Below, in pieces: positions 25,301-41,200 of a stretch of DNA of 64,000 bases. How positions within the stretch are numbered: position 1 is the stretch's first letter; every line of letters starts with the position of its first letter. Made by a program: the position numbers and the translations under genes. Under the pieces are notes generated by a model. That model was not told where the DNA came from. It did no database searches and saw only the letters and a list, made by a program, of their open reading frames with translations. This DNA comes from Cercis canadensis (Eukaryota > Streptophyta > Magnoliopsida > Fabales > Fabaceae). The DNA lies in the NCBI GenBank assembly GCA_003255065.1, contig QAOA01006931.1, positions 253,708 through 317,707 of the forward strand. The letters run 5' to 3'.

Positions 25301-28075
25301 TATTTTTTTGTATTTGTATTTGTAGTTTAAGTGAAAGTTGATAGTTGATGTGCAGGAGCGGCCCCCAGTTTTATTTTCAAAGAAATAGATCCATTTGCAC
25401 GGTGATGAAAAGTGATACCCGAAACTTGACTTAATGACATTATGGCAGCCTCCCTCTATGAATGTGACACTCTCTGCGTACCACCAACTTGGACCACCAC
25501 CACACATATAGAAACAACCAGACAACCAGACGTAAAGTACTAGATTAATGAAATTTGGTGCTTTCTAGTGACCCTAGCTTGGAAGATATCAAAGATGATT
25601 GTAGACAGTGCGTTACACACTTCATCAATTTTCATGAGAGAGTGATTTCAAGGTGGGAAGCATTTTAGGTGATATTCATATTCTACCGCTGTTTTCTCTC
25701 TTACCATGTTAATCTCCGTGTGGGAATATCAATATTATTTTTTTATAAAAAAATTATTAATAATAATAATAAATTACTCTAATATTATTAAGTAGAGATA
25801 GTGATATATTTTAAAATATAAATATTTTAAAATTAATAAATAATATGAATTTTTTTAATTAAATAGGACTTATATTCAACAATGATATAAAAGACATATA
25901 TAGAAAATTTTAGAAGGAATGGAATTCTAATGAAATTTTCTTTTTTTCAAAAAAAAGAACTTAGTGAGTATTTTAGAGAATTTGTAAGTGAGTTTAAATT
26001 TAATTAGCTTTGTGTGTTGTTACATATAAAAGATAGCAAACCCCTTAATTTATTATAAACTACATCTCACTGTTATCACTAACCTTTTGAAATCCGATCT
26101 TCAATTTAATCGTTTAGGGGTTTTTATTCATGTTATATTATCTTAAATAATTAAAAATACACTTTACATACAAAATTTTTCTTTGAAAAAAAAGTGTATC
26201 TTTACTGCTGCGTCAGTTCCAAATCAAGTCCAAGTCAATGCCACGTCATTGGGGAATATAAGATTATTGGTGTGGTGGCTGTAGTTGTTGTAGTTTGGGT
26301 ATTTTGGTATCGAGTTGGAAACTACCGTACAACTCTCGCTCTGGCCCGCTATGATATCTCACACGCTCGAGAGCCGAGGCCGAGAGTAGCCGCTGCCCCT
26401 TGCATGGCAACATTTGCCAATGGCCTTCCAAAAGTCTTGCCACGTTACTATGTACCGCCAAATGATTGTAGCCTTCTACTCTGCGTGGGCTCCATATGGG
26501 GTTGTCGCTTACAATTTGGACACGGGTATCCCAGGTGGCTCTTCATCTTTTTTCGGCTGCTTTTCAACTCCATCTTTTACCCTTCAATTCCCATTCCTCA
26601 CTATTTTCATTTGTTATTGCCAATTTTTCTTTCCTTGCTTGAATTTATAATATAACATAGAACCAGCAGAGCAGCTTCTCTATTAACTTAAAAAATAAGT
26701 TAAACTAGTTAATATATATCTAAAAGTTATTTTTCTTAATTGATATCTATTCAGTTTAATGAAGTCCAATCCATTATATTCTATTATTTCCAGCATTCAT
26801 GCTTTATTATGACTCATGAGACAAAAACATTAATTAATTAATTAATGTTTTTCTTTCGTCGTTGATAACTAGATAAAGTAATCCCTGTAGTATACTTTAC
26901 GTCTAAGACTCTAAAACGTTTCGAATGTTTGGCACGGCCAAGCTATCTAGCTAGTAGATGAAATACAGGCATAAAATCTGACGATAAACCAAACCTTGCA
27001 ATGCATTGCATTACAGGTACTATCATGTTTTCATTGGGGTAACCAAGATTTGTTTGGTATCTTGTGAATACATTTGGGTTGGCTCTCATTGAGGTCAACA
27101 AATTGCCGACCCTACCAACTTCTGGGGTTGTCAATATCATGGTGAACACAACATGCCTGTGGAGTTCATCAAACTAATTTCGCCCACTAAATTTATTACT
27201 GATCCCTACTTAATTTCTTTAACTTGTTTTTCTGTGACAAAACATTTATATTACAAAAAGTTTAAGATTCATGGTCAAAGAAAAAATAAAAGATACCAAT
27301 AACCAGAAAATCTAATGGCATCTTCCCTTATAACAAAAATAAAATGACACATACCCAAACTATAGAAAAAAAAAAACTGCCAATGCAATTAGCACCGAAA
27401 AGAAAATGGAAAATACTATAATTCATGCACTTCGGTTTTGGTTGTAGCCATTTGTTTTGATTCAGTGATCTCATGAATCGTTGTGTAGTGCTAGATGATA
27501 TATTTTTTTTCAAAGAAAACCAGATTTTAGCTATCTATAAATAATATTTAATATTTGTTGTTTTATATCTCTAATTAAAAATTTTAGCTTTATCTTTTTA
27601 ATAACTAAAAAAATATTGCCACACATTAAAAAATAATTAAATAATTTTATTATTAGTAAAATACCGAAGTTACTCCCTTTGCAATTTATAGTTAGTAAGA
27701 GGGAGGAGAAATATGTTAAATTATTATTTATAATTTGTTACTAGTTTATGTTATATTAACATTATTATTTTGCTTCTATTCATTCGAAACTTTAGATAAA
27801 TAAATTATTTATACAATCCATTCAAGGATTATTTTCATTTTTTTTCTATTCCTATTCCCATCCTTTTAATGCATCGCATTCTAAACATTTCAACATATTT
27901 ATGAAAAAACTTCCATCAAATGATGTGGCTATCTAAGTTGAAATAGAAATGTCATTATAAAAATTCAAACTAAAATGCAAATTATCTTAGAAGTTGCATA
28001 GGAAATATGATCCAAATGATGTGTCCAATGTGGCAGTCCAAATCAATTTAATTTGATAATTAATTATAGCTGTTG

Positions 28076-28207
28076 AGCAAAAAAAAATTGAGAATAATAG
28101 CTAAGTCTAAAAATGGGGAAGGATCCCTCAAAAAGAAAAGNAGCAAAAAAAAAATTGAGAATAATAGCTAAGTCTAAAAATGGGGAAGGATCCCTCAAAA
28201 AGAAAAG
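28076..28207. repeat. 65-bp direct duplication flanking a single N
   Basis: Positions 28076-28140 and 28142-28207 are the same sequence apart from one A in a homopolymer, separated by an N at 28141. The signature matches the other single-N joins in the window. Confidence 0.85.
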
Positions 28208-29440
28208 AAAAAAATGAGGAAGGAAATTCTGATTAATCAATCAATTGATTGTAAATGATATTTTCTTTCTAGAGTTGTAATGATAATCTCTTTCGGAGCT
28301 TGACTAATCATGTGAGGGTTTGTAAACCCTTAATTAAATTTCCATTTCATTTGGCTTTTTTTCTTCGGATTAATTACTTATTTTCTAGAAAGGTAATATA
28401 TTTTATTAATGAGTATGATATTTCAATTAATACATATGATTGTGTTTAATTTTAGCGTTAATCGCGCCCGCATAATCCTTAACCTCTTCCATATTTAGAA
28501 CTTGCCTTCTCAGGCATATGAAAAGCTGCATCAATAGTCCAAACATTAGAAATTTAGAACTGAAGGAAGCATCAATATATGGCACGCGCATCATATTACA
28601 TCACACGAATCATAAAATCATTGTTTTCAATTTGAAAATTTCATCACGCCAATCCCAAAATAAAACAAAGGCCTCATAAAAATATTTTATTAAAAATAAG
28701 TTAAACAAACGCGTTCTCAACTGATCATTGATGTTATTATAATTACAAATTGAGAAGATAAAATAAATGAGATTTCTTAGATACTTTGTAGTATGTTGTA
28801 CTACATGAGAATAATTAATTTGTGAATGACATATGTACAAGTTAATTATTTTTAAATTTATTTGAGAAAATAAAATAAAATATATTTATATATTAATAAA
28901 ATATAAAAATTACTTATACTTATCACGTCATTATAGTATGGTATACTCATATAGTATTATAGAATCTTCGTAACAGAAAACATTTTTCTTAATTCAAAAT
29001 AGTGAAAAAAGGAATGGGCTTCCATACTTTTCGTAATTTGGTATAATACTAGGCCGAAGCAGAGAAAATGGTAGCAATTGGTTAAAAGGAAGTGCAATTT
29101 AACAGAAGTAAGTGAACATTTTTACGAGGAAAATGCACCCAAAACAAGTGTACCAAAGATAGACTTACAGTTAGGGGACTTTTTCAACAATGGAGCAGTT
29201 CCTTGCAGCTTCTAGCTTCCATCCACCTTAACTTTCTTCCTCCATGTATTACAAGTTCCGTCGTCATTCTAAAAAATAAACAACTGACTATTTTAGTTTT
29301 TAACCCAAAATTTTTTGACTTTTTGTTTTTTTTCTTTTTGCCAATTATTTTTAAACCCATTTGTTTGCCAGCTTGGATGGTGGGCCACGTGACCCCATCA
29401 CAAGATCCTTGCGGTTCCGATCATAACCCAAATATTTATG

Positions 29441-30031
29441 GTTAATTGACTTAAATAATATTTTTATTTTTAAATTTATTTATTTTAATATCTTATTTTT
29501 AAATATTTTAATAATTTTTTTTGAAAAAATGACGCTACTGGGATCACTAATTTCTATATATTAAAATAATTTTTTTGGACAAATTCTGGAGGAATTTAGT
29601 GAATTGAAATAGCTCCTGAATCTCTCTTTATACAGAAAAAAATTGACAGGACCTCTTCCTCGTAAGATTGGCTCTTGGGTTGAGTTTAATTACATTGATG
29701 CCTCTTAAATGGTTCTATTTCACCATATATGTGCAATAAGGGAAAGATGGATGTTCTTACTTTTGAGATTCACATCAATAACTTACTTTTGAGAACCATT
29801 CTTGCTGGAATATAAGGACTTCCAAAGACATAAATCATCGATATTGAGTTAAAATCAATTACAAGGTTTAGTTACTTCAGATATAAATGTGGCGTNTTTA
29901 GTTAGTTCAGATATAAATGTGGCGTTGCATCCTCTGACTGCTTTTTTAAAAATATATTAAAAATAAAGTATTAAAGTAAATAAATTCAAAAATAAATAAA
30001 ATTTAAAAATATATTATTTAAGTCAATTAAC
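29441..30031. mobile_element. Probable non-autonomous element (MITE) with AT-rich terminal inverted repeats
   Basis: The left end starts GTTAATTGACTTAAATAATA at 29441. The right end, read in reverse complement from 30031, starts with the same bases, and similarity continues for about 90 bases with scattered differences. There is no coding capacity. I see no clear target-site duplication. The element contains the single-N duplication at 29867-29925. Confidence 0.5.
29867..29925. repeat. 29-bp direct duplication flanking a single N
   Basis: Two copies of a 29-base word beginning TTTAGTTA, at 29867-29895 and 29897-29925, differ by one base and are separated by an N at 29896. Confidence 0.8.
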
Positions 30032-30900
30032 TAATTTTTTTTTTCAGGTTGTTTTTCGTATAGAAAGCTACTTTTCACGAATTCATAAGCGACTTTCTAT
30101 GTTTGCCGTTAGCTACGTGGATCCATCTCTCCACTGCAATATGTTTTTGAAATTATTATGTTTCGCGGAAAAAAAAAAAAATCTAGAGCTCAGAAAGATT
30201 TCCGTCACCAACGAATGCCAGCTCTGCGTGAAGGCGACTTGAGCTCTAAACCTGTTCGTCCTTGCGTTGTGGGCCAAACTGACACATCGCCACGTCATCA
30301 TTAATTTTTATAGATGTCATCACTTCAGCACCCTTCTAAATTCTTATTACACGTGTTTTCTCCAAGTCCGCTAGGGTGGGACCAATAAAAACACACATAC
30401 ATAACATTAAACGCATATCTAATTCAAAAACAAAAAAACGCTATTCCAAAAAGAGTGTGACAAGAAAAAAAAATATTATTTTGATGTAGTGTATTTGTTT
30501 TACAATTAAACATACAATTAAAATATAGTATTTTATTATATTAATATAGTGTAATTCTAATAAAATTATTATTTTTAATGTAGCATGTCTTTTTTTTGTT
30601 CATATGCCATGAATAAATTAATTAAAAATATTTTATTTTCATAATAAATTTGTATAATATTATTTTTTCATAAATATTTTATCAAATTTGTATTTTTTAG
30701 TCAATTATTCAATTGAACACATATCTAATTCAAAAAATTTTTAAAAAATTAGTATAAATATTCATGTCTCAAATCATTATTTGATTTTCCAAATAAAATT
30801 TAATTAATCATAATTAATGGGATTATACGAGAATCATGGTAAATTTAAAGTGCGAATGAAACTATCTTGATAGGCACGTCTCCCTATACCACCTCAAACA

Positions 30901-30908
30901 TATAAATA
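30901..30908 (+). promoter_or_regulatory. Candidate TATA box for the TPP transcript
   Basis: TATAAATA is followed about 30 bases later by a pyrimidine-rich stretch (CTTCTTCTTTTCCTCTCTG) typical of plant transcription starts. The TPP start codon lies 3.1 kb downstream, so this assignment requires a leader with introns. Plausible leader splice sites are donors near 30994 and 31220, an acceptor at about 33631, a donor at about 33735, and an acceptor ending at 33853. RNA evidence would be needed to confirm it. Confidence 0.45.
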
Positions 30909-33867
30909 GCTAAAGCCCCAGGTTGGCTCTTCTTCTTTTCCTCTCTGTTGTTTTTCGCCTTCCTCGTTTTGAGTTTCTGGGCAACTTTTCCAAGGTGATT
31001 TTTCACCTTTCTTTTTCCCCCCCTTATGTCCTTAGCGTTTCTATTTAAGCTTTCTTGAAAATTTTATTTTGTTGTCGTCTATTTAGTGATTGGTTTTCGT
31101 TTCATTGTTATTTTATTTCAGGCTTGTTAATGCGGTTTCTTGGCCTCTGAAAAGAGTGGTTCCGTTCTTGTTTGGTTGAGAAAGAAAGTGAAGGGTACGG
31201 TTCTCCGCTCGTAAATCAGGTACTGAACGCTTACTCTGTCGGCAATTTTCCGTAGCTACGGATTCGAATTTTTGATGTCATTGTGTGAGACGTGTTCGCA
31301 ATACATACATCACGTACAGAATCTGATAAAATACTCTGTTTCAATCAATTTCGTGAAGCCACCCGTCTGATAAATGCCCTGTCTCTTCCTTCTCAGGACG
31401 ATCTGTTTTTCTCTTTTTCCTTTTTGTCTCTAATCTGTCCTTTTGCATTCTTTTCAATCTATTTTCTTTCGGATCTTTAACGCTTTAGCCTGATACGTGC
31501 AAAGTGGCAGGTTTGCTATTAAAAAGTGAGCTTTTTTCGGCTGAAGAACATGAAAAATGCAGCCTTTTGATGGATTCAGCCGAAGAGATTCCCTTTTTGC
31601 CTTTTTTAGACTTGTTTTCTCTTGTTGCAGAATGCTACAAATTTTTTTAATTATTCTGGGAGCCGTAGCATCAAACAATGATTTGACAACCCATTTGTCT
31701 ATTTTCAATATTTTTTGATAATTTTTTTTTAATTTATCATTATTATTGTAGGGTAAATATTCTAATTTGTATTCTCCTATGAACCTGTCCGTTAAAATGA
31801 AAAAAGAAAAAATAAAAAGATGTTGAATTTTTCTACTCTTTTTCCCCCCTTTCCTGCGTGTAGAAGATGTTGAATTTTCGGGAACATGTCTTGGTCAGTT
31901 GATGTAACCTGGAAACCAGAGGGGAAAGCACATGACCATTGAATAGGGGCTTCCTGCCTCATTTAGGTTGCAATTTTCCACAGGTTATATCTCATCACCC
32001 CCAGAACTCTCTGTCAAAATTGACCCTAACGCTGGAGAGATGGCTATCAACTATTTAGTTTCTTTTTATAAAGCTAATTCGATGGCCATCTTATATATAA
32101 GTATTTCATAATTAATTTCGTTTCCTGCTTAATTTTTCCAATTTTTTTTTGGTAAGGGATTTATTGAAGCTCAGTTATGCTCCTCTTGGCAGTTGTACTG
32201 TCCTTTTAATGAAGGATTTTTTTTTAAAAAAAAAATAATAATATTAATTTATACATATTGGAATGTGAAGGCCGTGCGTTGGATCTACAAGTGACAGGTT
32301 GACAGCTCCTTTTTTCTTCAATTTAAGCTCATGTAGGTCCATCACCAGAATTTCAACTATAGACAGAACTGCACGTATGCATATGACTAATACAGTGCAT
32401 CATATAAATCAATCTGCATTTTTAACTCAATACTTGTATTATTTTATGTTTTCATATCTTATTGAGACAACAGTTATAATAGTCTATTGGACATTGTGCG
32501 TTTGCTGTTGCATAGTGATGAGCACATTAAAATACAAAATGAAACTGTAATTAATGGATAAGCTAGAATTATAAGAGAACATGAGGGCATAGTTTAGCGA
32601 ATCATCTGAGTTATCTGAAGCCGCTGTGAGAGATTATGTAAATGATTGAGTACATACCTGTACGGATCACTAGATCCTCGTTTCTTTTGAACCCTTGATA
32701 TATGTTTTCACATAACATATTCGTTATTATAAATTTCACATGCATAAAGAAATTTTCATGTCACAGAAAATCAGATCAATAGGAATATCAATAATTCCCT
32801 TTAAAATTTCTCTCCGGTTGAAATTGTTTTGTTTAGTAAACATTTTTTTTTTGTCTCTACATGCTCGTGGATGTTTGCATGCTTCAAAATTAGGTGTGGG
32901 TATTCAATTGACAAATATTTTACCTTGGCCATTGTTCCTGTCTTCACTCTTTGTCTTTGAAAGGAAAAAGAGTTTGAGAATCTGCTTGATGTGTATGTGG
33001 TTTGGCTCAGATAAGATTCTTCCCATGTTCCTTTTTAGTATTTCATGTTTTGGTGTATGTATGTAGGAGGCTAAAAATTCAGCTCTATTATTTTTTTATA
33101 AAAATAAATAAATAAATAAATAAAAACAAAGTCCACGTTCTATCTGAGTTCACAGACAAGAACATGTTCTATATATCTTCGTTATCTTATTGCCCCAACA
33201 TGTGGTATGTGAATTTTGACTAAACATATAATACTAGAATGATAAACTCTTCGAGTAATTGCAATGTATTGCCAGACTGGATTGTCTCAATAAAATTGGA
33301 AATTCCATTTGAACTATTGAGTTACTTTTCAACCACACATTTACTTTGTAAAATATTTTCTCTGCAATCAGATATCACACTTTAATTGTTTGTTGGCCTC
33401 GACAAAAGTCTTTTTCTAGTTTTTGCTCAATGTGTGTTGTTCTTGACACGACCCCATGTTCCATTCGGCCTTGAACAATTGTTGCTTGTATTTTCAGAAA
33501 GATGCTTACCTATTTTTCGTACTACATTCTGGTTTCTTTCATTAAACATGGATCATAATCTCATATTGTCTGGATAATTTGTGCTCCAGCAAGTGATTCT
33601 TGTACTGACATCAAATTTATCTTGTTTTGACAGAAAGCAAGTACTTGATTAATTTGAGGCTATTCTTCTCTCTCTTATCTGAGGAAGTAGTTCAATATTA
33701 CCGTCCCATGCCACAAGTGCAATATATGAGAAGGTATTAAGTTTGCGTTTGCGTATCCACTTAACCATTGAGCATTGATTTTCCTGCTGTTTTTTTTTTA
33801 ATGACTAAAAAACTCTTTTTTTTTCTTTACCCGTGTAATTTATTAGTTTCAAGGAAACCCGTGCTTG

Positions 33868-33942
33868 ATGGACTGCTCACCCAGTAGCAGTGACAAGAAA
33901 ACATTGAAGAGGTGGTTTTTCATTGACAAAAGAGTTGGGTAA
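33868..33942 (+). CDS. Upstream ORF in the TPP leader (24 codons)
   Basis: An ATG-started ORF of 24 codons that ends 88 bases before the TPP start codon. It lies just downstream of a possible leader acceptor at 33853. The peptide begins MDCSPSSSDKKTLK and ends RWFFIDKRVG. From memory, the Arabidopsis TPP genes At4g12430 and At4g22590 carry annotated conserved-peptide uORFs (CPuORF26 and CPuORF27). This ORF has the right position and size to be the counterpart, but I could not align the sequences. If it is, it would act in cis to reduce TPP translation, perhaps in response to metabolite levels. Confidence 0.6.
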   Translation: MDCSPSSSDKKTLKRWFFIDKRVG

Positions 33943-34030
33943 CCATATCTGGAGTAGTCTGCATAAACCGGCATCTGATACTGACCAAGTCGCTCTTGAC
34001 ATCACACACAAACAATTAGTGTTGCTTTCA

Positions 34031-36176
<2,146 letters not shown>

Positions 36177-37988
36177 GCAATTGATTTAATATTTTTATAC
36201 CTTGCTCCAGCATTTTGTTTATATCGATCCTCTTCATTTTCTTGCATTGTTTATTGAGCTTAATCCCTCCGAGCTACTGGGTTTAGTTAAACATTATTGG
36301 AGTTTTTTATTTTTATTCTGAATATAATATTATTAATATGTTCATATTTTTTCTGTTTCTTGGTTAGGTGTCTATTGTTTCATTGTTTATGAAACTGTAA
36401 AAGTTATGAAATTGAATGGATGTTCTCCTTCCTTGGGTGTCTTAATTGAAATGGACCATAAATTAGGCCCAATGAATTTAGCTGACGTGTAGCCTCGCTC
36501 AATTTTTCAAATATTTTTTTATTTGGATCCAGATGTAATCATAAGCTAACAAAAATATGTACTACAAAACAAATGCGGACGGATATTGCAAGGCCGACCC
36601 GAAAAGGACTTGTTTATCTTTTGGATATACTACAAAGAAAATATCAAAGTGGTTGACAGAAAAACAAAATCAAAATGACAATTTATTCCACTTGAGAAAA
36701 AAATAAAAAAGAACTTGATAAAATTGAAAAGCATGGTATATAAGCAAAGAAACATTCCTATCATTATAAATGATAACTAATAGTTTAACACGGTAGAGTG
36801 AGCAAGGAATGGAAGGAAATTACACCGGAGAGGTGTTTGGTATACAGATTTTTTTGTTTTGTTTTCAAGAAACATTATTTTTAGGAATTTTGTTTATGGG
36901 AATATGGTTTCTAAAAATGTTATAATTTATATTTCGTTGACTTTAAACATTCATAAGAATGTGAGACAATATTTTGTATTTCTGTGTTTGATTCAAATAA
37001 CTTTCCTAAGAATATTTATTACTTTTACAAAAGTACTCATAATTTTAGTTTTAGAAAAATAACTTTTGCATTTATGCTTTGGCTAATTGTCTGAATTTTA
37101 TTGGTATATGTTATACTTTGGCCTTGATGTTCTGTATTGGATATAGTAAAATAATTTTTCTTATTACTGTCATTATCACTAATGTATGTGTGGGTTAATA
37201 TTTTTTCAATTTAAAGATAATTAATTGGCCAAAATCTTAGAATCAATTCCAAAAAAAGAAAAACAATTACTTTGTGTATTGTCATAATTTCACCCTTGTC
37301 CCAACACTTTATGAATTCACTTTTTTTTTTTTGGCTAACGAAGACTTTATCCATTGTAAAAAGAAAAATATTACTGTTGTTCTTTCTTTTTCTTATATAC
37401 TGGTTCATAGCTCAACATTTTTTTTCCTGGCATATACTTGGTCAAGAAAACTTTATGCACGGCAAAAAGTAACTTTCAATTTTGGTATTATTTTTTTATT
37501 TGTTTGTTTTAATTTTGATATTATTATAATTATGTCATTAATGAAGAGTATATATGTCTTTTTTATATCTAATAAATTTTCTCATGGCATAAAAATCTAA
37601 GAATCCCACCTCCTCCCATGAAATTTTTTTTTGTAGGAAACTTATCCCAAAATTGTTCTCAAGAATCCTATTTGCTTGGGAATATTTTTTTAAAATCTTA
37701 TACCAAATATGAAAATCTTAGTTTTTGAAGTTATGATTTCTAAAAAATTAAAAAAAATCCCTATATCAAAAGCACATGGAGTGAATTTAATCCTCCTCGA
37801 GGAAAATGCTCAAATGCATTTTCCCCCCTTTATGCTTCTAGACATTTAACAACATTTTTTATATAATAATATAGTAAATATAAATGGAGAAATGGTTGAA
37901 AGAAAAAAGAGTGAAAAATATTTGAGTAATGTCAAGAGAGAAACTATAGATGTAATTATTTAAATATATATATATATATATATATATT

Positions 37989-38026
<38 letters not shown>

Positions 38027-38260
38027 CTAATTCTGATTAACTTATTTAATAAACTATTAAATAAAATAAGAAAGTTTTTGGGATAAAGAAAAATTATATC
38101 ATGGCCTGTTTATTTGTTTTCAGTTTCCCGGCGGTCCTGGGAATGATTATCCCTCCTAACTCCTAAGTATAAGAGAGATAATAAATAAACAAAATGGAAT
38201 TAATGAGTTTGGAATTACAAAGCAGTCCAGCTTGTGATCCGGATTCCAATTGTGAGAGAA
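36177..38260. other. Intergenic DNA between TPP and transaldolase
   Basis: No gene is supported. The stretch is AT-rich and contains the long (AT)n tract at 37964-38021, about 240 bases before the transaldolase start codon. Confidence 0.5.
37964..38021. repeat. Interrupted (AT)n microsatellite
   Basis: Two AT runs, about 37964-37987 and 37992-38021, are separated by TTAA-type bases. The tract is self-complementary and can form a hairpin. Its length is likely to vary between alleles. Confidence 0.9.
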
Positions 38261-41200
38261 ATGTCAGCCACCTTGCGAACTCCGCCCTCTGCTGCTCTCT
38301 CCCCTTCATCATGCTTTCAGTTTCAGGTACTGACACTCACACTGTCTCCTTATTTAGTTTTAGCTCATTATTATCATCATCATAATGAAGCGCTTCTGTT
38401 TGGAATTTAAAAAAAGCAGGGTCGACTGAGGTTTTCATCTCCCACTCAGCTCTTCAAGTTTCCGAGATCCTTCCCTCGAATTCAAATTCGTGCTTCTACA
38501 GGATTCTCTTCCTCTCTCGACACAGGTAATCTCTCTTTCTCATTGATTTCATACTCTCCTCCCACTGCTATAGCCTTCTCATAATCAAACTTTCGATTTA
38601 TGCTTTCAGGTTCCGCCACGGAATTGGATGCTGTCTCAACCTTCAGTGAGATCGTTCCAGACACTGTCATTTTCGATGATTTCGAGAAGTATCCTCCTCC
38701 TTCTCCTTCATTCTTCTTTACCCCTAACTATTCAATTTTAATCTAATATGCTATGTTTGCTTTTATTAATTATGTTTTTCACTGATTAATTGACATACAG
38801 GTTTCCTCCAACAGCTGCTACTGTCACTTCATCGCTTCTCTTGGGTATATGTGGCCTCCCAGACACCATATTTAGGGTAGGCCCTCTCACCTTTTAAGCA
38901 TGCGTAAAATCTGAAAATGAAAAATATCCATTTTGGTCTGGTTTACTGATAGCCTAATTTTTCTAAGTTGCATATACTTTTGCGCAGAACGCTGTGGAAA
39001 TGGCTTTGGCAGATTCCGAGTGTTATGGTCTTGAAAATTCTGATGCGAGATTGTCTTGTTTCTTCAACAAGGTGCTTGTCCTTGCTCAATTGCTATTGTT
39101 AATTATTATTATTATTATTATTTTAATTTCCAATTTTTATTTGATGATACACTAGAAAGCACATTTGCTTCCTTGGTTGTTTTATGGTATTAGTCTTGGA
39201 ATCGTAGGCTTTAGTGAATGTCGGTGCCGATATGGCAAAACTAGTACCTGGTCGTGTTTCAACTGAAGTGGATGCTCGTCTTGCTTACGACACACATGGC
39301 ATTATCAGAAAGGTATTTGGCTCTGTTCTCGTTGTCTTTAAAGACATATGTGTATGCACTTCAATAAGTCTGTTTAGAAGAAAGAATCTTATGTGTAAAT
39401 AATAATTCTAAAATTATGATTGCTCTGCTTCTTGAACATGAGATTTATATTGTTGAGGAAGTTTGGGGGATCAAATGGCAAATCTAAAGTTTTCTAAATT
39501 TACAAATCGACAAAGTTCACTTGGCAGATATATGTCCTAGCCTTGAGTAAGCACTGTTGCACCTTTTTTGACAGTTAAAATTTTTGGCACAAGAAATAGA
39601 GGGAGGGTAGTTAATCAAGGATCATTCTCGTGTGAACAATGCCGAATTTAAAGAGAGAGATTTATTTTTTGTTAAACTGTGTAAATCATTTTAAGTTTCA
39701 CCTGTCAATGACTGTTGATCAGCATAGATCATGCAAACAAGGCTTAAGTTCTCAATGCTAAGCTGACAATTATTAATTCATTCATCCAAAGCACCTATTG
39801 GCAACCTTGGTTCAATCTCATGCTACTTGTTATCAAATGTTACAGGTACATGACCTTTTGAAGTTGTACAACGACATCAATGTTCCTCCTCAGCGTCTTT
39901 TGTTTAAAATTCCTTCAACTTGGCAGGTGTGTAGTCAGGCAAATGGATTTCTAATTTTGATATCAGAATTATGACACTTTTTGGTCTTAATGGGCTAGTG
40001 GTTATTTGGTCTTTGATCAGGGAATAGAGGCTGCAGGGTTGCTGGAATCTGAGGGTATACAGACGCATTTGACTTTTGTTTACAGGTATTTTATTGAGTG
40101 TTCACAGAAAACTTGACACTCATAGAAGAAGCTAAAAGGATGTCAGACGATTCCAATGCTTAACTTTTTCTGTCTTGAATTTTATTGATATTCTATAAAT
40201 TGTAACATTAAATTGAGATATGTGATGGTAAGGTTGACAAGTTGTTTTCTTCTATGGGAAGAAAGATGCTTTATTTAACATTAATTTTACTTCCTGCTAA
40301 CTGTATTTACCAAAAATTTGTTTCACTTAACGTCTATTTTTACTTTTCCTGAGGAGGGGACTCAGAGTTTCATGTTGTTTTTCTAATGGTGGGATCTCCA
40401 TTTGTTTGATACTTAGGCTTGCAGCTTTCCTCTGTATATATATCCCCAGTAAAATGTAGAGTAAAATCCATACCTCCCCGGTCTCCCCTCCCAAAAAAAG
40501 ATTAAAAAGAACAATCAGGAGACACATCTGTGATAGGAAGTTTTGCTGTTTCTTTTGTCCTGTGGCATTTCCTATCTACCCCGACCTTGGTAGATAATTA
40601 ACCACCAAAGCAGGGGGTGGGGTGGCAGTTGTTTGGTTGTTCAATTGTAGCAAGTTATAATCTTCCTTAGTGATATGTTTTTTGAGACATCATAATGTAT
40701 GCATATTCTAAACTCTATATATGACCAATAATTGGGAGAAATCTGATATCATAATCCACTAGCAATCATAATTCTAAACTAGTTTCTAATTAGTTGAGGC
40801 TTTCTCTTGGTAATTCAGAAGTAAGCCTAAGTCCTAATATTTATAAATAAATAAAATAAAATAAATCCTTGCAATAAGGTTATCTACAATATGTAACTGA
40901 TAGAAAGTGATATTAATAAATCCACAAATAATTAGAAAAATGTAATCAAATAAATCTTTACGCTAGATGTTAGTCTTGAATTGCTTTAAAACATTAATTT
41001 AAGCCCTTTTCCTTATTGCATCATATATTCAGCAAAACTACTGCTGTTTTTACTCTATATCTTCTGTGGGTGACTGGGTGGTTAGAAAATACTGCAGGAA
41101 GCATGCCTGCTTTGAAGTCATTGTTTATTAGAAGTAAATATCGTTGTATCTTCGTATATGTATATATTTAGTATTGGTTCTGTGTGGACTACTACTCTGA

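Larger units (their letters stand above)
22379..30900. other. Long gene-free AT-rich region
   Basis: About 8.5 kb in which I find no exon chain, domain or RNA gene. It contains poly(A) tracts, a (CT)n run near 24795-24813, AT-rich trinucleotide runs near 25760, and two assembly duplications at 28076-28207 and 29867-29925. A probable MITE lies at about 29441-30031. A relatively GC-rich patch at about 26200-26540 stands out but encodes nothing I recognise. Confidence 0.5.

Noticed and set aside
33923..34030. 36-residue N-terminal extension of TPP
   Set aside because: The open frame upstream of 34031 begins with TTG and has no ATG. The uORF occupies part of the same stretch in another frame.
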